Shown: positions 1-8,426, counted from the stretch's first letter. The stretch is DNA of 64,000 nucleotides from Chelativorans petroleitrophicus (GCF_025398195.1 NZ_JAODNV010000010.1:1-64000), one strand, 5' to 3'. A program made the numbers and translations. Notes: generated by a model not told the origin, from the sequence alone.

Positions 1-24
1 GGTATTGCCGTTCCGTTTCGTCAT
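1..24 (-). CDS. Start of an unidentified gene, cut by the window edge
   Basis: Only eight codons are inside the window, reading leftwards from an ATG at 24 (MTKRNGNT). What supports it is a textbook ribosome binding site, AAGGAG, five bases upstream of the ATG on the minus strand. The gene points the same way as repA and repC of the element. In IncQ-type replicons mobilisation or primase genes lie near the origin, so one of these is possible, but eight residues cannot decide this. Confidence 0.45.
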
Positions 25-254
25 GATGGCTCCTTAATCTCAAGAGGGGGAGCCTCCGGCAATCCCGGCGCGGTTCACTATCGCCTGGCATCGCATGTTC
101 CTCCCGTGGGTGCGAGTGAGGGCAACTGTCGCGGCAGCGAAGGTGCGCCTCGCAGAGCAGGATGCCGTCGAGCCAATGGCGAGTAAGGGGGAGTGTTGGA
201 GGACTTCGCGCTTGCGCGTAGGCCCACAACACATATCTTGCCGTCAAAGCTCAC
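24..254. other. Non-coding leader between the edge gene and the decamer array
   Basis: I see no convincing gene in this stretch. It is the upstream region of the leftward gene that starts at 24 and probably carries its promoter. Around 139-149 there is AAGGTGCGCCT, loosely like the nic core of IncQ/IncP-type transfer origins (AAGTGCGCCCT as I remember it), inside an imperfect inverted repeat. The match has an insertion and a deletion, so this is only a hint of an oriT. Confidence 0.3.
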
Positions 255-376
255 TGCGAACTTATGCGATCTTTCGCGATCGGCGCGCGAATCTACGATC
301 AATCGCACGTCTTCGCGCATCATCGCGTTTCGTCGCGTACGTTCGCGCTTCGTCGCATTGAATCGCACATATTCGC
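255..376 (-). repeat. Decamer array: GCGA + 6 variable bases, about 13 units
   Basis: On the minus strand the tetramer GCGA begins at 376, 366, 356, 346, 336, 326, 316 and 306, which is eight consecutive copies exactly 10 bases apart (TCGC at 303 to 373 on the plus strand). The six spacer bases differ in every unit. The pattern continues in weaker form at 296, 286, 277, 267 and 257, with one 9-base step. Ten bases is one helical turn, so all tetramers face the same side of the DNA. The array lies between the iterons of the element and the gene at the left edge. A protein-binding array or a decayed tandem repeat are both possible. Confidence 0.85.
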
Positions 377-599
377 GCAACATGGCCTGCGCGCGGTCGC
401 GATGGGCACCAAAAGGAAAGGGGCCGTTCGGCAGATTCCAGCGGCCCCTCGATTCACAGACAAAACATGCATCTGCCACGCCGCCCAAGGGCCGGACAGT
501 CAACGGCGACACGGGTGTTGAGCCGCCCCTCGGGGGAGGTGCTAACAGATTACACGTGCCCTTCCCGGCCCTTGTATCTTTTGGTGTCCTGAAGGAAGG

Positions 600-785
600 C
601 AAGGCCTCGGCCGCGCAGCGGCCAGGGGCCGCGCCTAGTGGATTATCTCTTGGATAATCTTGGAAAGCATTTCCAGATCTCTCATAAAACATTGTATTTA
701 TTGAATTTTTTTGCATCATCGGGGTGGCGTTAAAGTGGGGATTGGGTGACGTTAAAGTGGGGTTGGGTGGCGTTAAAGTGGGCCC
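600..785. other. IncQ-like vegetative origin (oriV) candidate
   Basis: Downstream of repC lie, in order, three iterons (721-785), an AT-rich stretch (about 658-719) and a GC-rich part with two perfect hairpins: GGCCGC at 609-614 pairs with 618-623, and GATTATC at 641-647 pairs with GATAATC at 653-659. Iterons, an AT-rich block and single-strand initiation hairpins beside repC match the known layout of IncQ origins, where RepC binds iterons, RepA unwinds and a primase starts synthesis on the hairpins. The assignment is by layout and by the neighbouring genes. Sequence between 377 and 600 shows no gene. Confidence 0.6.
721..785. repeat. Three iterons of 21-22 bp, probable RepC binding sites
   Basis: The core CGTTAAAGTGGG recurs starting at 728, 750 and 771, each copy preceded by GGGTG(G/A). 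The spacing is 22 and 21 bp, about two helical turns. The last copy ends a few bases from the repC stop codon. Iterons of 20-22 bp beside repC are the hallmark of IncQ plasmids, where the number of copies helps set copy number and incompatibility. Confidence 0.85.
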
Positions 786-794
786 CACGCAGGC

Positions 795-1643
795 TCACCG
801 CCCCAGCCGGGGTTCGGTAAGCTTGGGCCTGGAGATTTCCCATTTGCCCTTGGTGTAGCTCTCCACTCTCCAGCCCAGCGCGTCCAGCTCAGCCAGGGCA
901 CGGCGGACTGTCTGACGCCGGGTCTTGACCGTGTTGGCATTCACCGCTGCGTCGGGCCAAACGTACCCGCACAGAGTGTCGATGTCCGCACGGCCCGACT
1001 TGCCTGGGTCAATCCAGGCGCACAGGCGCTGGTGGATGAGGCGCGCAGCATCGGTTCGTAGAGCCCGCACCTCGCCCATACTGATCCGCACGTGCTGACC
1101 GCCCATCACGGCACGGGCCAGAAGGGGGTTAAGCGCCACGTAGAGCTTTCCGTCGTGCTCGTCGCTGGCGTACTCCGAAAGAAGCCTGAAGCCTTGGCGC
1201 CGCTTCCCATCCTGCACGATGACCGAGACCTTCCAGAGACGCTCGATGCAGTCTCGGATCGGCTTGGCGTTATCCACATTGGCGTAGCCGACTTCACGTG
1301 CCAGTGCCCTGTAGCTTCCCCTGACAACCATCGCATCCTGCCGGATCGCATCCCATTTGGGCTCAAGGAACAGCCGGAGCTGCCGGCCCGCATCCGTTTG
1401 CGGCTTGGGTGAAAGCACCAGCCCAGCCGGCCCCGCCATGGCCACCAGGCCCTGCAAGATGCGCAGGTCGTCCGCGCCCAGCGGTTCGGGACCGCTGAAC
1501 TCCACCCGCCTGCCGTCGCCGAAGTCATAGACGACATCCAGCTTGGCACGCTTGCGCTCGCCCTTCTGGAGACTCCGGAACAGGCCCGGTGCCAGGCAAT
1601 GGATTGGGTCGTGGCGCGCGTGCGTCAGCTCAAGCTTGTGCAC
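795..1643 (-). CDS. repC: IncQ-type replication initiator RepC
   Basis: The 282-residue protein is recognisably the iteron-binding initiator of IncQ plasmids. The N-terminus has HDPIHCLAPGLFRSL and GERKRAKLDV, followed by GPEPLGADDLRILQGLVAMA, and near the middle IQDCIERLWKVS-like and QGFRLLSEYASD motifs, all of which I know from RSF1010 RepC. Such proteins bind the origin iterons and open the DNA for RepA. The start is a GTG that lies inside the last codons of repA (14-base overlap), so the two genes are translationally coupled, as in IncQ plasmids. The length matches the family (about 280). The iterons follow directly after its stop codon. It is intact and probably functional. Confidence 0.93.
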   Translation of the reverse strand: MHKLELTHARHDPIHCLAPGLFRSLQKGERKRAKLDVVYDFGDGRRVEFSGPEPLGADDLRILQGLVAMAGPAGLVLSPKPQTDAGRQLRLFLEPKWDAIRQDAMVVRGSYRALAREVGYANVDNAKPIRDCIERLWKVSVIVQDGKRRQGFRLLSEYASDEHDGKLYVALNPLLARAVMGGQHVRISMGEVRALRTDAARLIHQRLCAWIDPGKSGRADIDTLCGYVWPDAAVNANTVKTRRQTVRRALAELDALGWRVESYTKGKWEISRPKLTEPRLGR

Positions 1644-2508
1644 GATGCGCCCCCTTTCTGCGGCCGGTCAGCTCCGAAGCCGACAACGCTGCCGGCAGGA
1701 GCACGCCATGGCCGTCCCGCGAATACCAGCGGTCCGGCGGCGCGCTTCCGTAGTTCTGCTTGGAGACCCCAAAGCGGACGAAATGCCTGCGGCGCGCCTC
1801 GCCGATAGGTGGCACACCCTTGGGTTCTTCCCCAAGGCGTGCGGCCTCCTCCGAAGTCATGGGTGCAACGAACCCGCACCACCGGGCATTGTCGACAAGC
1901 GCCGACGCACCTCGCGCGGCTCCCTGGTGATCGGTAGCCCCCTCTCGTGCGCTGCCCTTGCTGACGTGGTGCAGGAACAAGACGGACGCTCCCGTTTCCA
2001 GTGCAAGGCGCTCCAGACAGGTCACCACCGCCGCCATGTCCCCGTTGCTGTTTTCGTCAAGACGATGCATGCGGCTCAACGTATCCAGCACAACGAGGCG
2101 CGCCCCCGAGCACCTCTCCACCAACTGGTGCAGCGTGTGCCTGTCTGTGACACTCATGGAGCTGCCTGCGACCGGCTCGACGGTCATCCGGCCCGCAATG
2201 GCCGAGCGCGCTGTGTCGCTCAGATGTCTGCCAATGGCATGGATGCGGCAATCAAGGATCGGGGCCGGATCCTCGCCGGCAAAGTAGACCACCTGCCCGG
2301 CGCGTGACGGCTCAAGCCCGAGCAGATCACTGCCGGGAGCATCCCCGCCTGCAACAGCCATTGCCGCCTCCAGCGCCCAGAAGCTCTTGCCCGCGCCACC
2401 GGGAGCCACCAGCGCCCCGACCGTACCGGCGAGAAAGCCGGGCCAGACGAAGTCGAGCGCAGGCGGATCGTTTTCGAACGCGGCCTGCACGTTGACCGTC
2501 ATCGTCAC
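1630..2508 (-). CDS. repA: IncQ-type RepA replicative helicase
   Basis: This 292-residue AAA/RecA-fold ATPase resembles the hexameric RepA helicase of RSF1010. It has Walker A GGAGKS at about residues 37-42, Walker B LVVLDTLSR near 140, and the conserved block FLHHVSKGSA followed by GAARGASALVDNARW. In IncQ replication it unwinds the origin after RepC binds. The start is GTG at 2508, six bases after GGAGG; an ATG two codons later is less well placed. It overlaps alpA upstream by four bases and repC downstream by 14, so alpA-repA-repC form one operon. The RepB primase normally needed with it is not in the window. Confidence 0.92.
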   Translation of the reverse strand: MTMTVNVQAAFENDPPALDFVWPGFLAGTVGALVAPGGAGKSFWALEAAMAVAGGDAPGSDLLGLEPSRAGQVVYFAGEDPAPILDCRIHAIGRHLSDTARSAIAGRMTVEPVAGSSMSVTDRHTLHQLVERCSGARLVVLDTLSRMHRLDENSNGDMAAVVTCLERLALETGASVLFLHHVSKGSAREGATDHQGAARGASALVDNARWCGFVAPMTSEEAARLGEEPKGVPPIGEARRRHFVRFGVSKQNYGSAPPDRWYSRDGHGVLLPAALSASELTGRRKGAHRAQA

Positions 2509-2726
2509 TGCCCGCCTCCAGGACGGTCCGCCTGCTGGCAGGACGCTTTCCTCGCCTCGATCCAGGCTTCGACCTCAGCCAGATCCCACGCAACGTTGCG
2601 TCGGGTCAACGCGATGCGCCTGGGGAACTCCCCCCGCTGCTCCATGTTGAAGATGGTCCGCTCACTGAGTGGGATCATCGAGTGGAGCTTCTTCCGGTTG
2701 ATCAACACTTTCTGCCTTGGCTCCAT
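2505..2726 (-). CDS. AlpA-like excisionase/transcriptional regulator
   Basis: This 73-residue protein has the MerR-like helix-turn-helix of the AlpA family: the segment PLSERTIFNMEQRGEFPRR is followed by RRNVAWDLAEVEAWI, where tryptophan and the EAWI helix are typical. AlpA proteins of P4-like elements activate the integrase or act as excision directionality factors. A strong GGAGG stands seven bases before the ATG. It is the first gene of the alpA-repA-repC operon, so excision and replication of the element may be controlled together. Confidence 0.85.
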   Translation of the reverse strand: MEPRQKVLINRKKLHSMIPLSERTIFNMEQRGEFPRRIALTRRNVAWDLAEVEAWIEARKASCQQADRPGGGQ

Positions 2727-2816
2727 GCAGCAACCTCCAAGTCAATGCGAAGCATTGCGTGATGGTGCCCGGCAGTGCAAAATCGATACAGTCAAAGATT
2801 TGTCGAATTGGTTGAC

Positions 2817-3827
2817 ATGCCGCACTTTCCCGTCATCCCTGTCTGGGAGAACTGTGATCCAGGCATTGGTGCTGCAGTCCGCAAGTTGCAGGAGGAGTGG
2901 CGGCCGTACTCGATGGCGTCGCGCAGCAAGCGCATCGACCGGCTCATCCAGCAGGTCATCGATCCGGCCGTAGCAGCCTATGCAGCCACGCTGCCGCCCG
3001 ATCTGCTCCACTTTCTGCCCGGTGCAGGCTCAGGCCTCTCGTTCAGCGACATTTGCCGGCTGGTTGGCCTGAACGACGCTGCACGCCTTCAGCGCCAGTT
3101 GCTTCGCCAGTTCGTTTCGAGCCACGGCGTAAAGACTGACCAGGGCCGACGGTTCGTGGCCACACTGGAAACCCTTCTCGCACTCACGCGAGCGTGCGCG
3201 CGCAAGCCACCGCTTACCTCGCGTGCGAATGGAAAGCAGGTGGACAGGGATCGCATCCAGGACTTCTGCCGCTACTGCGGCTCCCCAACGGAACTGGCGG
3301 CCTACGCCAACGGCCGCCTGGAAAGTGACCCTGACGAGACGCTGCAATTCAGCAGCCTGTACTGTTCACGGCACCGTCCAAAGTTGCCGGATGGTGGGTG
3401 GAATCCTGAGCACCAAAGGGCCAGGCGTTCGGCCGCTCAGTTCGACGCGGAGCTGGAGCGTCTCACCCGTCAGGCAGGTAACTGGCGCGAACCGTGCGCC
3501 GGGTCAGGCGACTGGCTGGTCGACTGCTACCTTCACCACTACGTGCTCAAGCATCGCCTCCGGTATGGCGATACGTCCGAACTGCGCGATCACGCCAGGC
3601 GGATGACAGACGCCCGGCTGACCGACCGAAAGAAGCAAATCGTCATGCTGCTGCGGTACGGCATGAGCCAATCCGATGCCGCCAGCGTCCTTGGCATTCA
3701 GCGGCAAGCCGTCTCCAAGGCCAGCGCCAGTATCCCCAGTGTGTTCTGGCAACTTCCCAGCCTTCCCGAATACAGCACCGAGTTCCTGCTGTCAGGCGTG
3801 GCACGAAAACCCGCAGCGCCGCGTTGA
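2817..3827 (+). CDS. Unknown protein with zinc-finger-like cysteines and C-terminal HTH
   Basis: I do not recognise this 336-residue protein. A CxxC pair (about C151 and C154) and a CxxH pair (C183 and H186) look like a zinc ribbon interrupted by about 28 residues. At the C-terminus (about 269-305) LTDRKKQIVMLLRYGMSQSDAASVLGIQRQAVSKA reads like a sigma-70 region 4 or LuxR-type helix-turn-helix, so DNA binding is likely. It is divergent from alpA and convergent with the integrase, a place where such islands often keep a regulator. An in-frame GTG at 2775 would add 14 residues; neither start has a clear ribosome binding site. Its function in excision, regulation or mobilisation is open. Confidence 0.75.
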   Translation: MPHFPVIPVWENCDPGIGAAVRKLQEEWRPYSMASRSKRIDRLIQQVIDPAVAAYAATLPPDLLHFLPGAGSGLSFSDICRLVGLNDAARLQRQLLRQFVSSHGVKTDQGRRFVATLETLLALTRACARKPPLTSRANGKQVDRDRIQDFCRYCGSPTELAAYANGRLESDPDETLQFSSLYCSRHRPKLPDGGWNPEHQRARRSAAQFDAELERLTRQAGNWREPCAGSGDWLVDCYLHHYVLKHRLRYGDTSELRDHARRMTDARLTDRKKQIVMLLRYGMSQSDAASVLGIQRQAVSKASASIPSVFWQLPSLPEYSTEFLLSGVARKPAAPR

Positions 3828-3839
3828 GCGCCGCCACGG

Positions 3840-5039
3840 TTACGGCTTTGGTGCCTTCGTCCACTGGTCGATCATGTCCGCCCAGTCCTGCAACATCTGC
3901 CGCCGCTGCTCCCGGTATTCGGCCTTGTTGTAGATGGCCCTGACGCCGCGCTGTTCGTGGGCGAGGCACTTTTCGATCCAGTCGCTGTTGTATCCGGCTT
4001 CGTGCAGCAGGGTGCTGGCCGTGCGGCGCAGGTCGTGCGGCCCGAACTTGCCCAGCGGCTTGCCGTCCTTCTGCGCCAGTTGATAGGTCAGCTTCATCAC
4101 CTGGTTGAGCGTGGCGCTGCTCATGGGCGCACTGGGGTCATAGCGTGACGGCAGGACGTATTCCGAACCACCGGCAAAGGTTTTCAGCGCGACCAGCAGG
4201 TCCATCGCCTGCCGCGACAGGAACACCAGGTGCGGGTTGCGCCGCTTCATCCTTTCCTTCGGGATGGTCCACAGGGCCTCGCTGAAGTTGATCTCGCTCC
4301 ACCTGGCGTTGGTCAGCTCGCTCTTGCGCACCATCGTCAGCAGGAGCAGCTTCACGGCGGCGCGGATCGACGGCGACGTGCCGACGCGCTCCAGGTACTG
4401 GTACATGAGGCCGATCTCTTCCGGCGTCAGGGCGCGGTCGCGCGGCGCGAACTTCGCGATGCTGGCCGGGCGGACCAGCTCGGCGGGATTCTCCACCTTC
4501 TGGCCGCGCTCGATGGCCCACCGGTAGACCTGGTACACGATCTCGCGCGCATGGACGGCGGTGGCCGGCGCGCCCCGCTCGACGATGGCGTCGGTCAGGG
4601 CCCGCAGGTCTTCGTGGGTGATCTCGGTCAGCTTGAGGTTGCCGAACTTGGCCTTCAGGTCGCGCTCATAGACCGAGCGCCGCATGTCGCGGGTGGACTC
4701 GGCCATCTGGTAGCTGCGAAGCCACTTTTCCGCCCAGGCACCGAACGTCTCGGCGTCGCGCACACGGGCCTTCTCCCTGGCTTTCTCCCGGGCCGGAGAC
4801 TTTCCCGCCGCGATCATCTTCTTGGCTTCGGCCAAGCGTTCCCGGGCCTCGGCCAGCGTGATCCCGCCCGGCCCGTACCGGCCGAAGGTGATGGTCTCCT
4901 GGCGCCCGTTGAGGGCGTAGTTGTAGCGGAACGAAATGGTCCCGGAGGGTGTGACGGCCACATACAGGCCGTCCCTGTCCGCCACCTTGTACAGCTTGCC
5001 CGTCGGCTTGAGGTTCCGCAGCTTGGTATCGGTCAACAT
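3840..5039 (-). CDS. int: P4-type tyrosine integrase of a guaA-targeting island
   Basis: This 399-residue recombinase has the N-terminal DUF4102 arm-binding domain (MLTDTKLRNLKPTGKLYKVA to FGRYGPGGITLAEARERL), a SAM-like core-binding domain and a catalytic domain. Visible catalytic residues are Arg in TMVRKSEL (about 238), HDLR (335-338), His in LAHEQ (about 361) and the Tyr in RAIYNKAEY (about 370). It inserts and excises the element by site-specific recombination. The start was placed at 5039 because AGGGAG precedes it by eight bases; an ATG nine codons upstream lacks a good site. It reads away from guaA, whose 3' end 420 bases off is a known attachment site for integrases of this group. 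Confidence 0.95.
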   Translation of the reverse strand: MLTDTKLRNLKPTGKLYKVADRDGLYVAVTPSGTISFRYNYALNGRQETITFGRYGPGGITLAEARERLAEAKKMIAAGKSPAREKAREKARVRDAETFGAWAEKWLRSYQMAESTRDMRRSVYERDLKAKFGNLKLTEITHEDLRALTDAIVERGAPATAVHAREIVYQVYRWAIERGQKVENPAELVRPASIAKFAPRDRALTPEEIGLMYQYLERVGTSPSIRAAVKLLLLTMVRKSELTNARWSEINFSEALWTIPKERMKRRNPHLVFLSRQAMDLLVALKTFAGGSEYVLPSRYDPSAPMSSATLNQVMKLTYQLAQKDGKPLGKFGPHDLRRTASTLLHEAGYNSDWIEKCLAHEQRGVRAIYNKAEYREQRRQMLQDWADMIDQWTKAPKP

Positions 5040-5458
5040 GGCACACACGCTCCCTTGCAACACCATGCGTCGTGCGCCCTGCTTGGACGAGAGGGAATCC
5101 CCTTATAAGTCAACAACTTACAGAGGCGAACCCATGGCACAGCCATCGTGACGCACACGCTTCACCGGCCATCAATACCATGCCTGGAAAACCCCACTCG
5201 GAACGGAAAAAATTCGTTTTACAGCAACTACTTACACGATTCCGATACCATGACCACCCGGGAACGAGGCGCATGGCATCGGCGGCGAGGCATGGCACAG
5301 GGCCGGTTTCGTGCCATCGACTATGCCATGAAAAATTCGTGCTTGGCCATACCCCAGGCTGCCAGTCCGTGCCAGGTGGAAAACACAAAAAAGCCCGCAG
5401 TGACGCGGGCTTAAGTGTGTCTGGTGCCGGATCCTGCCGGCCGCTGCCGGACGCGGAA
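5040..5458. other. Integrase upstream region and right attachment (att) region
   Basis: No gene is visible in these 419 bases between int and guaA. It should hold the int promoter, arm-type binding sites and the junction. Short direct repeats occur: AAAAATTCGT at about 5210 and 5331, ATACCATG twice (about 5175 and 5247), and several GCATGGCA-like words. These could be arm sites, but none is proven. The crossover site most likely overlaps the end of guaA at about 5459-5480 (the codons for the final IEWE and stop). The second att copy was not found in the window. Confidence 0.5.
5387..5412 (-). terminator. Rho-independent terminator facing left, after guaA
   Basis: AAGCCCGC (5391-5398) pairs perfectly with GCGGGCTT (5405-5412) around a six-base loop. 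On the minus strand the stem is followed by a run of six T (5387-5392). It would stop guaA transcription before the integrase. Whether it belongs to the host or came with the element depends on the exact junction. Confidence 0.85.
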
Positions 5459-7021
5459 TCATTCCCACTCGATCGTCCCGGGGGGCTTGGAGGTGACGTC
5501 GTAGACCACGCGGTTGATGCCGCGCACCTCGTTGATGATGCGAGTGGCGGCGCGGCCGAGGAATTCCATGTCGAACTGGTAGAAGTCGGCCGTCATGCCG
5601 TCCACGGAGGTGACGGCCCTAAGCGCGCACACATATTCGTAGGTGCGGCCGTCGCCCATCACGCCCACGGTCTGGACCGGCAAGAGCACCGCGAAGGCTT
5701 GCCAGATCGCGTCGTAGAGGCCGGCCTTGCGGATCTCGTCGAGATAGATGGCATCCGCCGCGCGCAGGATGTCGAGCTTCTCGCGCGTGACGCTGCCAGG
5801 GCAGCGGATGGCAAGGCCCGGCCCGGGGAAGGGATGGCGGCCGATGAAATGCTCGGGCAGGCCAAGCTCGCGCCCGAGCGCGCGCACCTCGTCCTTGAAG
5901 AGCTCGCGCAGCGGTTCTACGAGCTTCATATTTATGCGCTCGGGCAGGCCGCCCACATTGTGGTGGGACTTGATGGTGACCGAGGGGCCGCCGGTGAAGG
6001 AGACGCTTTCGATCACGTCGGGATAAAGCGTGCCCTGGACGAGGAAATCGGCGCCGCCGAGCTTCTTCGCCTCCTCCTCGAAGACCTCGATGAAGAGATG
6101 GCCGATGGTCTTGCGTTTCTTTTCGGGGTCCGTCTCGCCTTCGAGCGCTTTCAGGAAGCGGTCGGACGCGTCGATCAGGATCAGCGGCACATTGTAGTGC
6201 TCGCGGAACATCTGAACGACCTCGGCCGCTTCGTTCTTCCGCATCAGGCCGTGGTCGACGAGGATGCAGGTAAGCTGTTCGCCCACCGCCTCGTGCGTCA
6301 GCAGCGCGGCGACGGAGGAATCGACGCCGCCCGAGAGCGCGCAGATGACCTTGCCGGAGCCGACCTGCTTGCGGATGGCTTCGACGGCCTGATCGCGGTA
6401 AGCGGCCATGGTCCAGTCGCCCTTGAGACCCGCGATTTCGTGCACGAAATTGGCGATGAGCTTCGCGCCGTCGGGCGTGTGCGCCACTTCCGGGTGGAAC
6501 TGCACGCCGTAATATTTGCGGCCGTCGTCCGCGATCGCCGCGAAGGGCGCACCGGAGGAGGTGCCGACGACCTTGAAGCCGGGCGGCAGCGCCGTCACGC
6601 GGTCGCCATGGCTCATCCAGACTTGGTGGCGCGTGCCCGGCGCCCAGATGTCCTTGAAGAGGGCGCAGTCGTCCTCAATCTCGAGAAACGCGCGGCCGAA
6701 TTCGCGGTGGTCGCTTTCCTCGACGCGCCCGCCGAGCTGCGCGCACATGGCCTGTTCGCCATAGCAGATGCCGAGGAGCGGCACGCCCGATTCGAAGATG
6801 ATGTCCGGCACGCGCGGACTGCCGAGCTCGGCCGCCGAGGCCGGGCCGCCGGAGAGGATCACCGCTTTCGGCTTCAGTCGCCGGAAGGCCTCGTCGGCGG
6901 ATTGGAAGGGCGCGATCTCGGAATAGACCCCGGCTTCGCGCACGCGCCGCGCGATCAGCTGGGTGACCTGGCTGCCGAAATCGACAATGAGGACGGTGTT
7001 TGGATGGCTCATGGTGCTCAT
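5459..7021 (-). CDS. guaA: GMP synthase (glutamine-hydrolysing)
   Basis: GuaA makes GMP from XMP, glutamine and ATP. The 520-residue protein has a class I glutamine amidotransferase domain with nucleophile Cys86 (GICYGEQ) and the His176/Glu178 pair (QFHPEV), then an ATP pyrophosphatase domain with the P-loop SGGVDSS (230-236), and the C-terminal dimerisation part ending in KPPGTIEWE. The length is normal. The first of two nearby ATG codons was chosen because AAAGG lies upstream. The intact 3' end abuts the integrated element, so integration regenerated the gene as expected for a guaA-type attachment site. Confidence 0.97.
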   Translation of the reverse strand: MSTMSHPNTVLIVDFGSQVTQLIARRVREAGVYSEIAPFQSADEAFRRLKPKAVILSGGPASAAELGSPRVPDIIFESGVPLLGICYGEQAMCAQLGGRVEESDHREFGRAFLEIEDDCALFKDIWAPGTRHQVWMSHGDRVTALPPGFKVVGTSSGAPFAAIADDGRKYYGVQFHPEVAHTPDGAKLIANFVHEIAGLKGDWTMAAYRDQAVEAIRKQVGSGKVICALSGGVDSSVAALLTHEAVGEQLTCILVDHGLMRKNEAAEVVQMFREHYNVPLILIDASDRFLKALEGETDPEKKRKTIGHLFIEVFEEEAKKLGGADFLVQGTLYPDVIESVSFTGGPSVTIKSHHNVGGLPERINMKLVEPLRELFKDEVRALGRELGLPEHFIGRHPFPGPGLAIRCPGSVTREKLDILRAADAIYLDEIRKAGLYDAIWQAFAVLLPVQTVGVMGDGRTYEYVCALRAVTSVDGMTADFYQFDMEFLGRAATRIINEVRGINRVVYDVTSKPPGTIEWE

Positions 7022-7139
7022 GAAAGGCCTTTAAAGAAGGACGGGCACCGACGCAACGGGTTGGTGAGAAGTTGGCCCTTGTCCTCTGTGTGTTCCGAAC
7101 GCCCGGAAATCCGGTACATGCTTGCCGGGCATCCGGTTC

Positions 7140-8426
7140 TCATTCCGCGCCGCGCTCGAAGCAGGCGAAATAGAACCCATCCGTGCCGGTCATGGCCGGG
7201 GAGAGCACGATGCCGCCATCGATGCGCACGGCACCCGCATGGGCGGGAAAACGTTTGCGCCACTGCGCATCGTGATCAGCAAGGCGGAAGGCGGGATTGC
7301 GCGCAAGGAAGGCTTCCGCCTGCGCGGCGTTTTCCTCTGGGAAGATGGAGCAGGTGACGTAGGCAAGCCGCCCACCCGGCCGCACATAGCGGCTGGCCGC
7401 GTCGAGTATGGCCGACTGCTCGGCGAGCCGCGCCTCCATCTGCTGGCGGGTCAGGCGCCATTTTGCATCCGGGCGCCTGCGCCATGTGCCGGAGCCCGTG
7501 CAAGGCGCATCCACCAGCACGAGGTCCATGCGACCGAGCAGGGGTGCCAGCCGCTCCTCGTCGGCAACCACCTGGACGTTGCGGCAGCCTGCCCGCTTCA
7601 GCCGCTCGAAAATGGGCGCGAGCCTCTGTCTGTCGGCATCATAGGCGTGGATCTGGCCGCGATTATCCATCATGGCGGACATGGCAAGTGTCTTGCCACC
7701 GGCGCCGGCGCAGAAATCGAGAACCTGTTCGCCGGGGGCGGCCCCGGCAAGCTCGGTGACGATCTGGGAGCCCTCGTCCTGCACCTCGAACCAGCCTTTG
7801 CGGAAGGCGGGTTCGGCCTGGACGTTCGGATGCCGCCCATCGCCCGCAACCGGCGCGATGCGCATTCCGGCGGAGGCGATGCGCGAGGCCGCGGCACCGC
7901 ACCGGGCAAGTGCCGCCAGAACCTTTTCCCGCGAGGCCTTCAGCGTATTGGCGCGCATGTCGAGCGGTGGGCGCCCGGAAAGCGCGGCGGCCTCCGCGAT
8001 CCAGTCCGCGCCGAACGCCGCTCTCATCAGCGGCTCGCACCATTCCGGCACGTTGGCGCGCGCGCCTTCGGGAAGGTCTTCGCCAAGGCGTGCGCGAAGG
8101 AGGTTCAGCTCCGTCTCGCTCAGGGGAGGGGGCGCGAAACGGTCGTTCGCAAAGGACGCGTTCAACGTCTCCGGCGCTGTCCCGCTTTCCATAAGAAGGC
8201 CGCCGAAGGCCAGAGCGCGGGGCGTGTCGGAATCGAAGAGCCAGGCCGCGGCGCGCCTGCGGCGCAGCGCGTCATAGACGATATTGCCGATGGCCGCGCG
8301 GTCCCCCGCGCCCGCGAAGCGGTGCGACAGGCCCCAATCGCGCAGGGCGTCCGCCGCTGGGCGGTGGCGCGTTTCAATGTCGTGAAGGATTTCGATGGCT
8401 GCCGAGAGCCTGCCGCCGAGACGCAT
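7140..8426 (-). CDS. rsmB: 16S rRNA (cytosine-C5) methyltransferase, RsmB/NOP family
   Basis: This 428-residue SAM-dependent enzyme methylates a cytosine of 16S rRNA. An N-terminal NusB-like RNA-binding half (to about 170) precedes a Rossmann methyltransferase domain with motif I DFCAGAGGKTLA. Both family cysteines are present: the release cysteine in DAPCTGSGTWRR and the catalytic one in VTCSIFPEEN. An open frame extends 53 codons further upstream, but the ATG at 8426 has AAGGCGG before it and begins the conserved domain. guaA follows 118 bases downstream on the same strand. RsmB itself versus a close RsmF-like paralogue cannot be fully separated by eye. Confidence 0.9.
   Translation of the reverse strand: MRLGGRLSAAIEILHDIETRHRPAADALRDWGLSHRFAGAGDRAAIGNIVYDALRRRRAAAWLFDSDTPRALAFGGLLMESGTAPETLNASFANDRFAPPPLSETELNLLRARLGEDLPEGARANVPEWCEPLMRAAFGADWIAEAAALSGRPPLDMRANTLKASREKVLAALARCGAAASRIASAGMRIAPVAGDGRHPNVQAEPAFRKGWFEVQDEGSQIVTELAGAAPGEQVLDFCAGAGGKTLAMSAMMDNRGQIHAYDADRQRLAPIFERLKRAGCRNVQVVADEERLAPLLGRMDLVLVDAPCTGSGTWRRRPDAKWRLTRQQMEARLAEQSAILDAASRYVRPGGRLAYVTCSIFPEENAAQAEAFLARNPAFRLADHDAQWRKRFPAHAGAVRIDGGIVLSPAMTGTDGFYFACFERGAE

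Noticed and set aside
255-376. CRISPR-like array
   Set aside because: Repeat is only four bases with six-base spacers; no cas genes are present.
78-788. 236-codon minus-strand open frame across the origin region
   Set aside because: It runs through the iterons and the decamer array; its Arg-rich repeats are a by-product of GCGA words, and there is no ribosome binding site.
2667-2690. GGGATCATCGAGTGG, close to the guaA 3' end (GGGACGATCGAGTGG), as a second att site
   Set aside because: It lies inside alpA coding sequence and in inverted orientation relative to guaA; direct repeats are required for an excisable element.
5072-7357. 761-codon plus-strand open frame
   Set aside because: It is antisense to guaA in high-GC DNA; guaA is unmistakable on the other strand.
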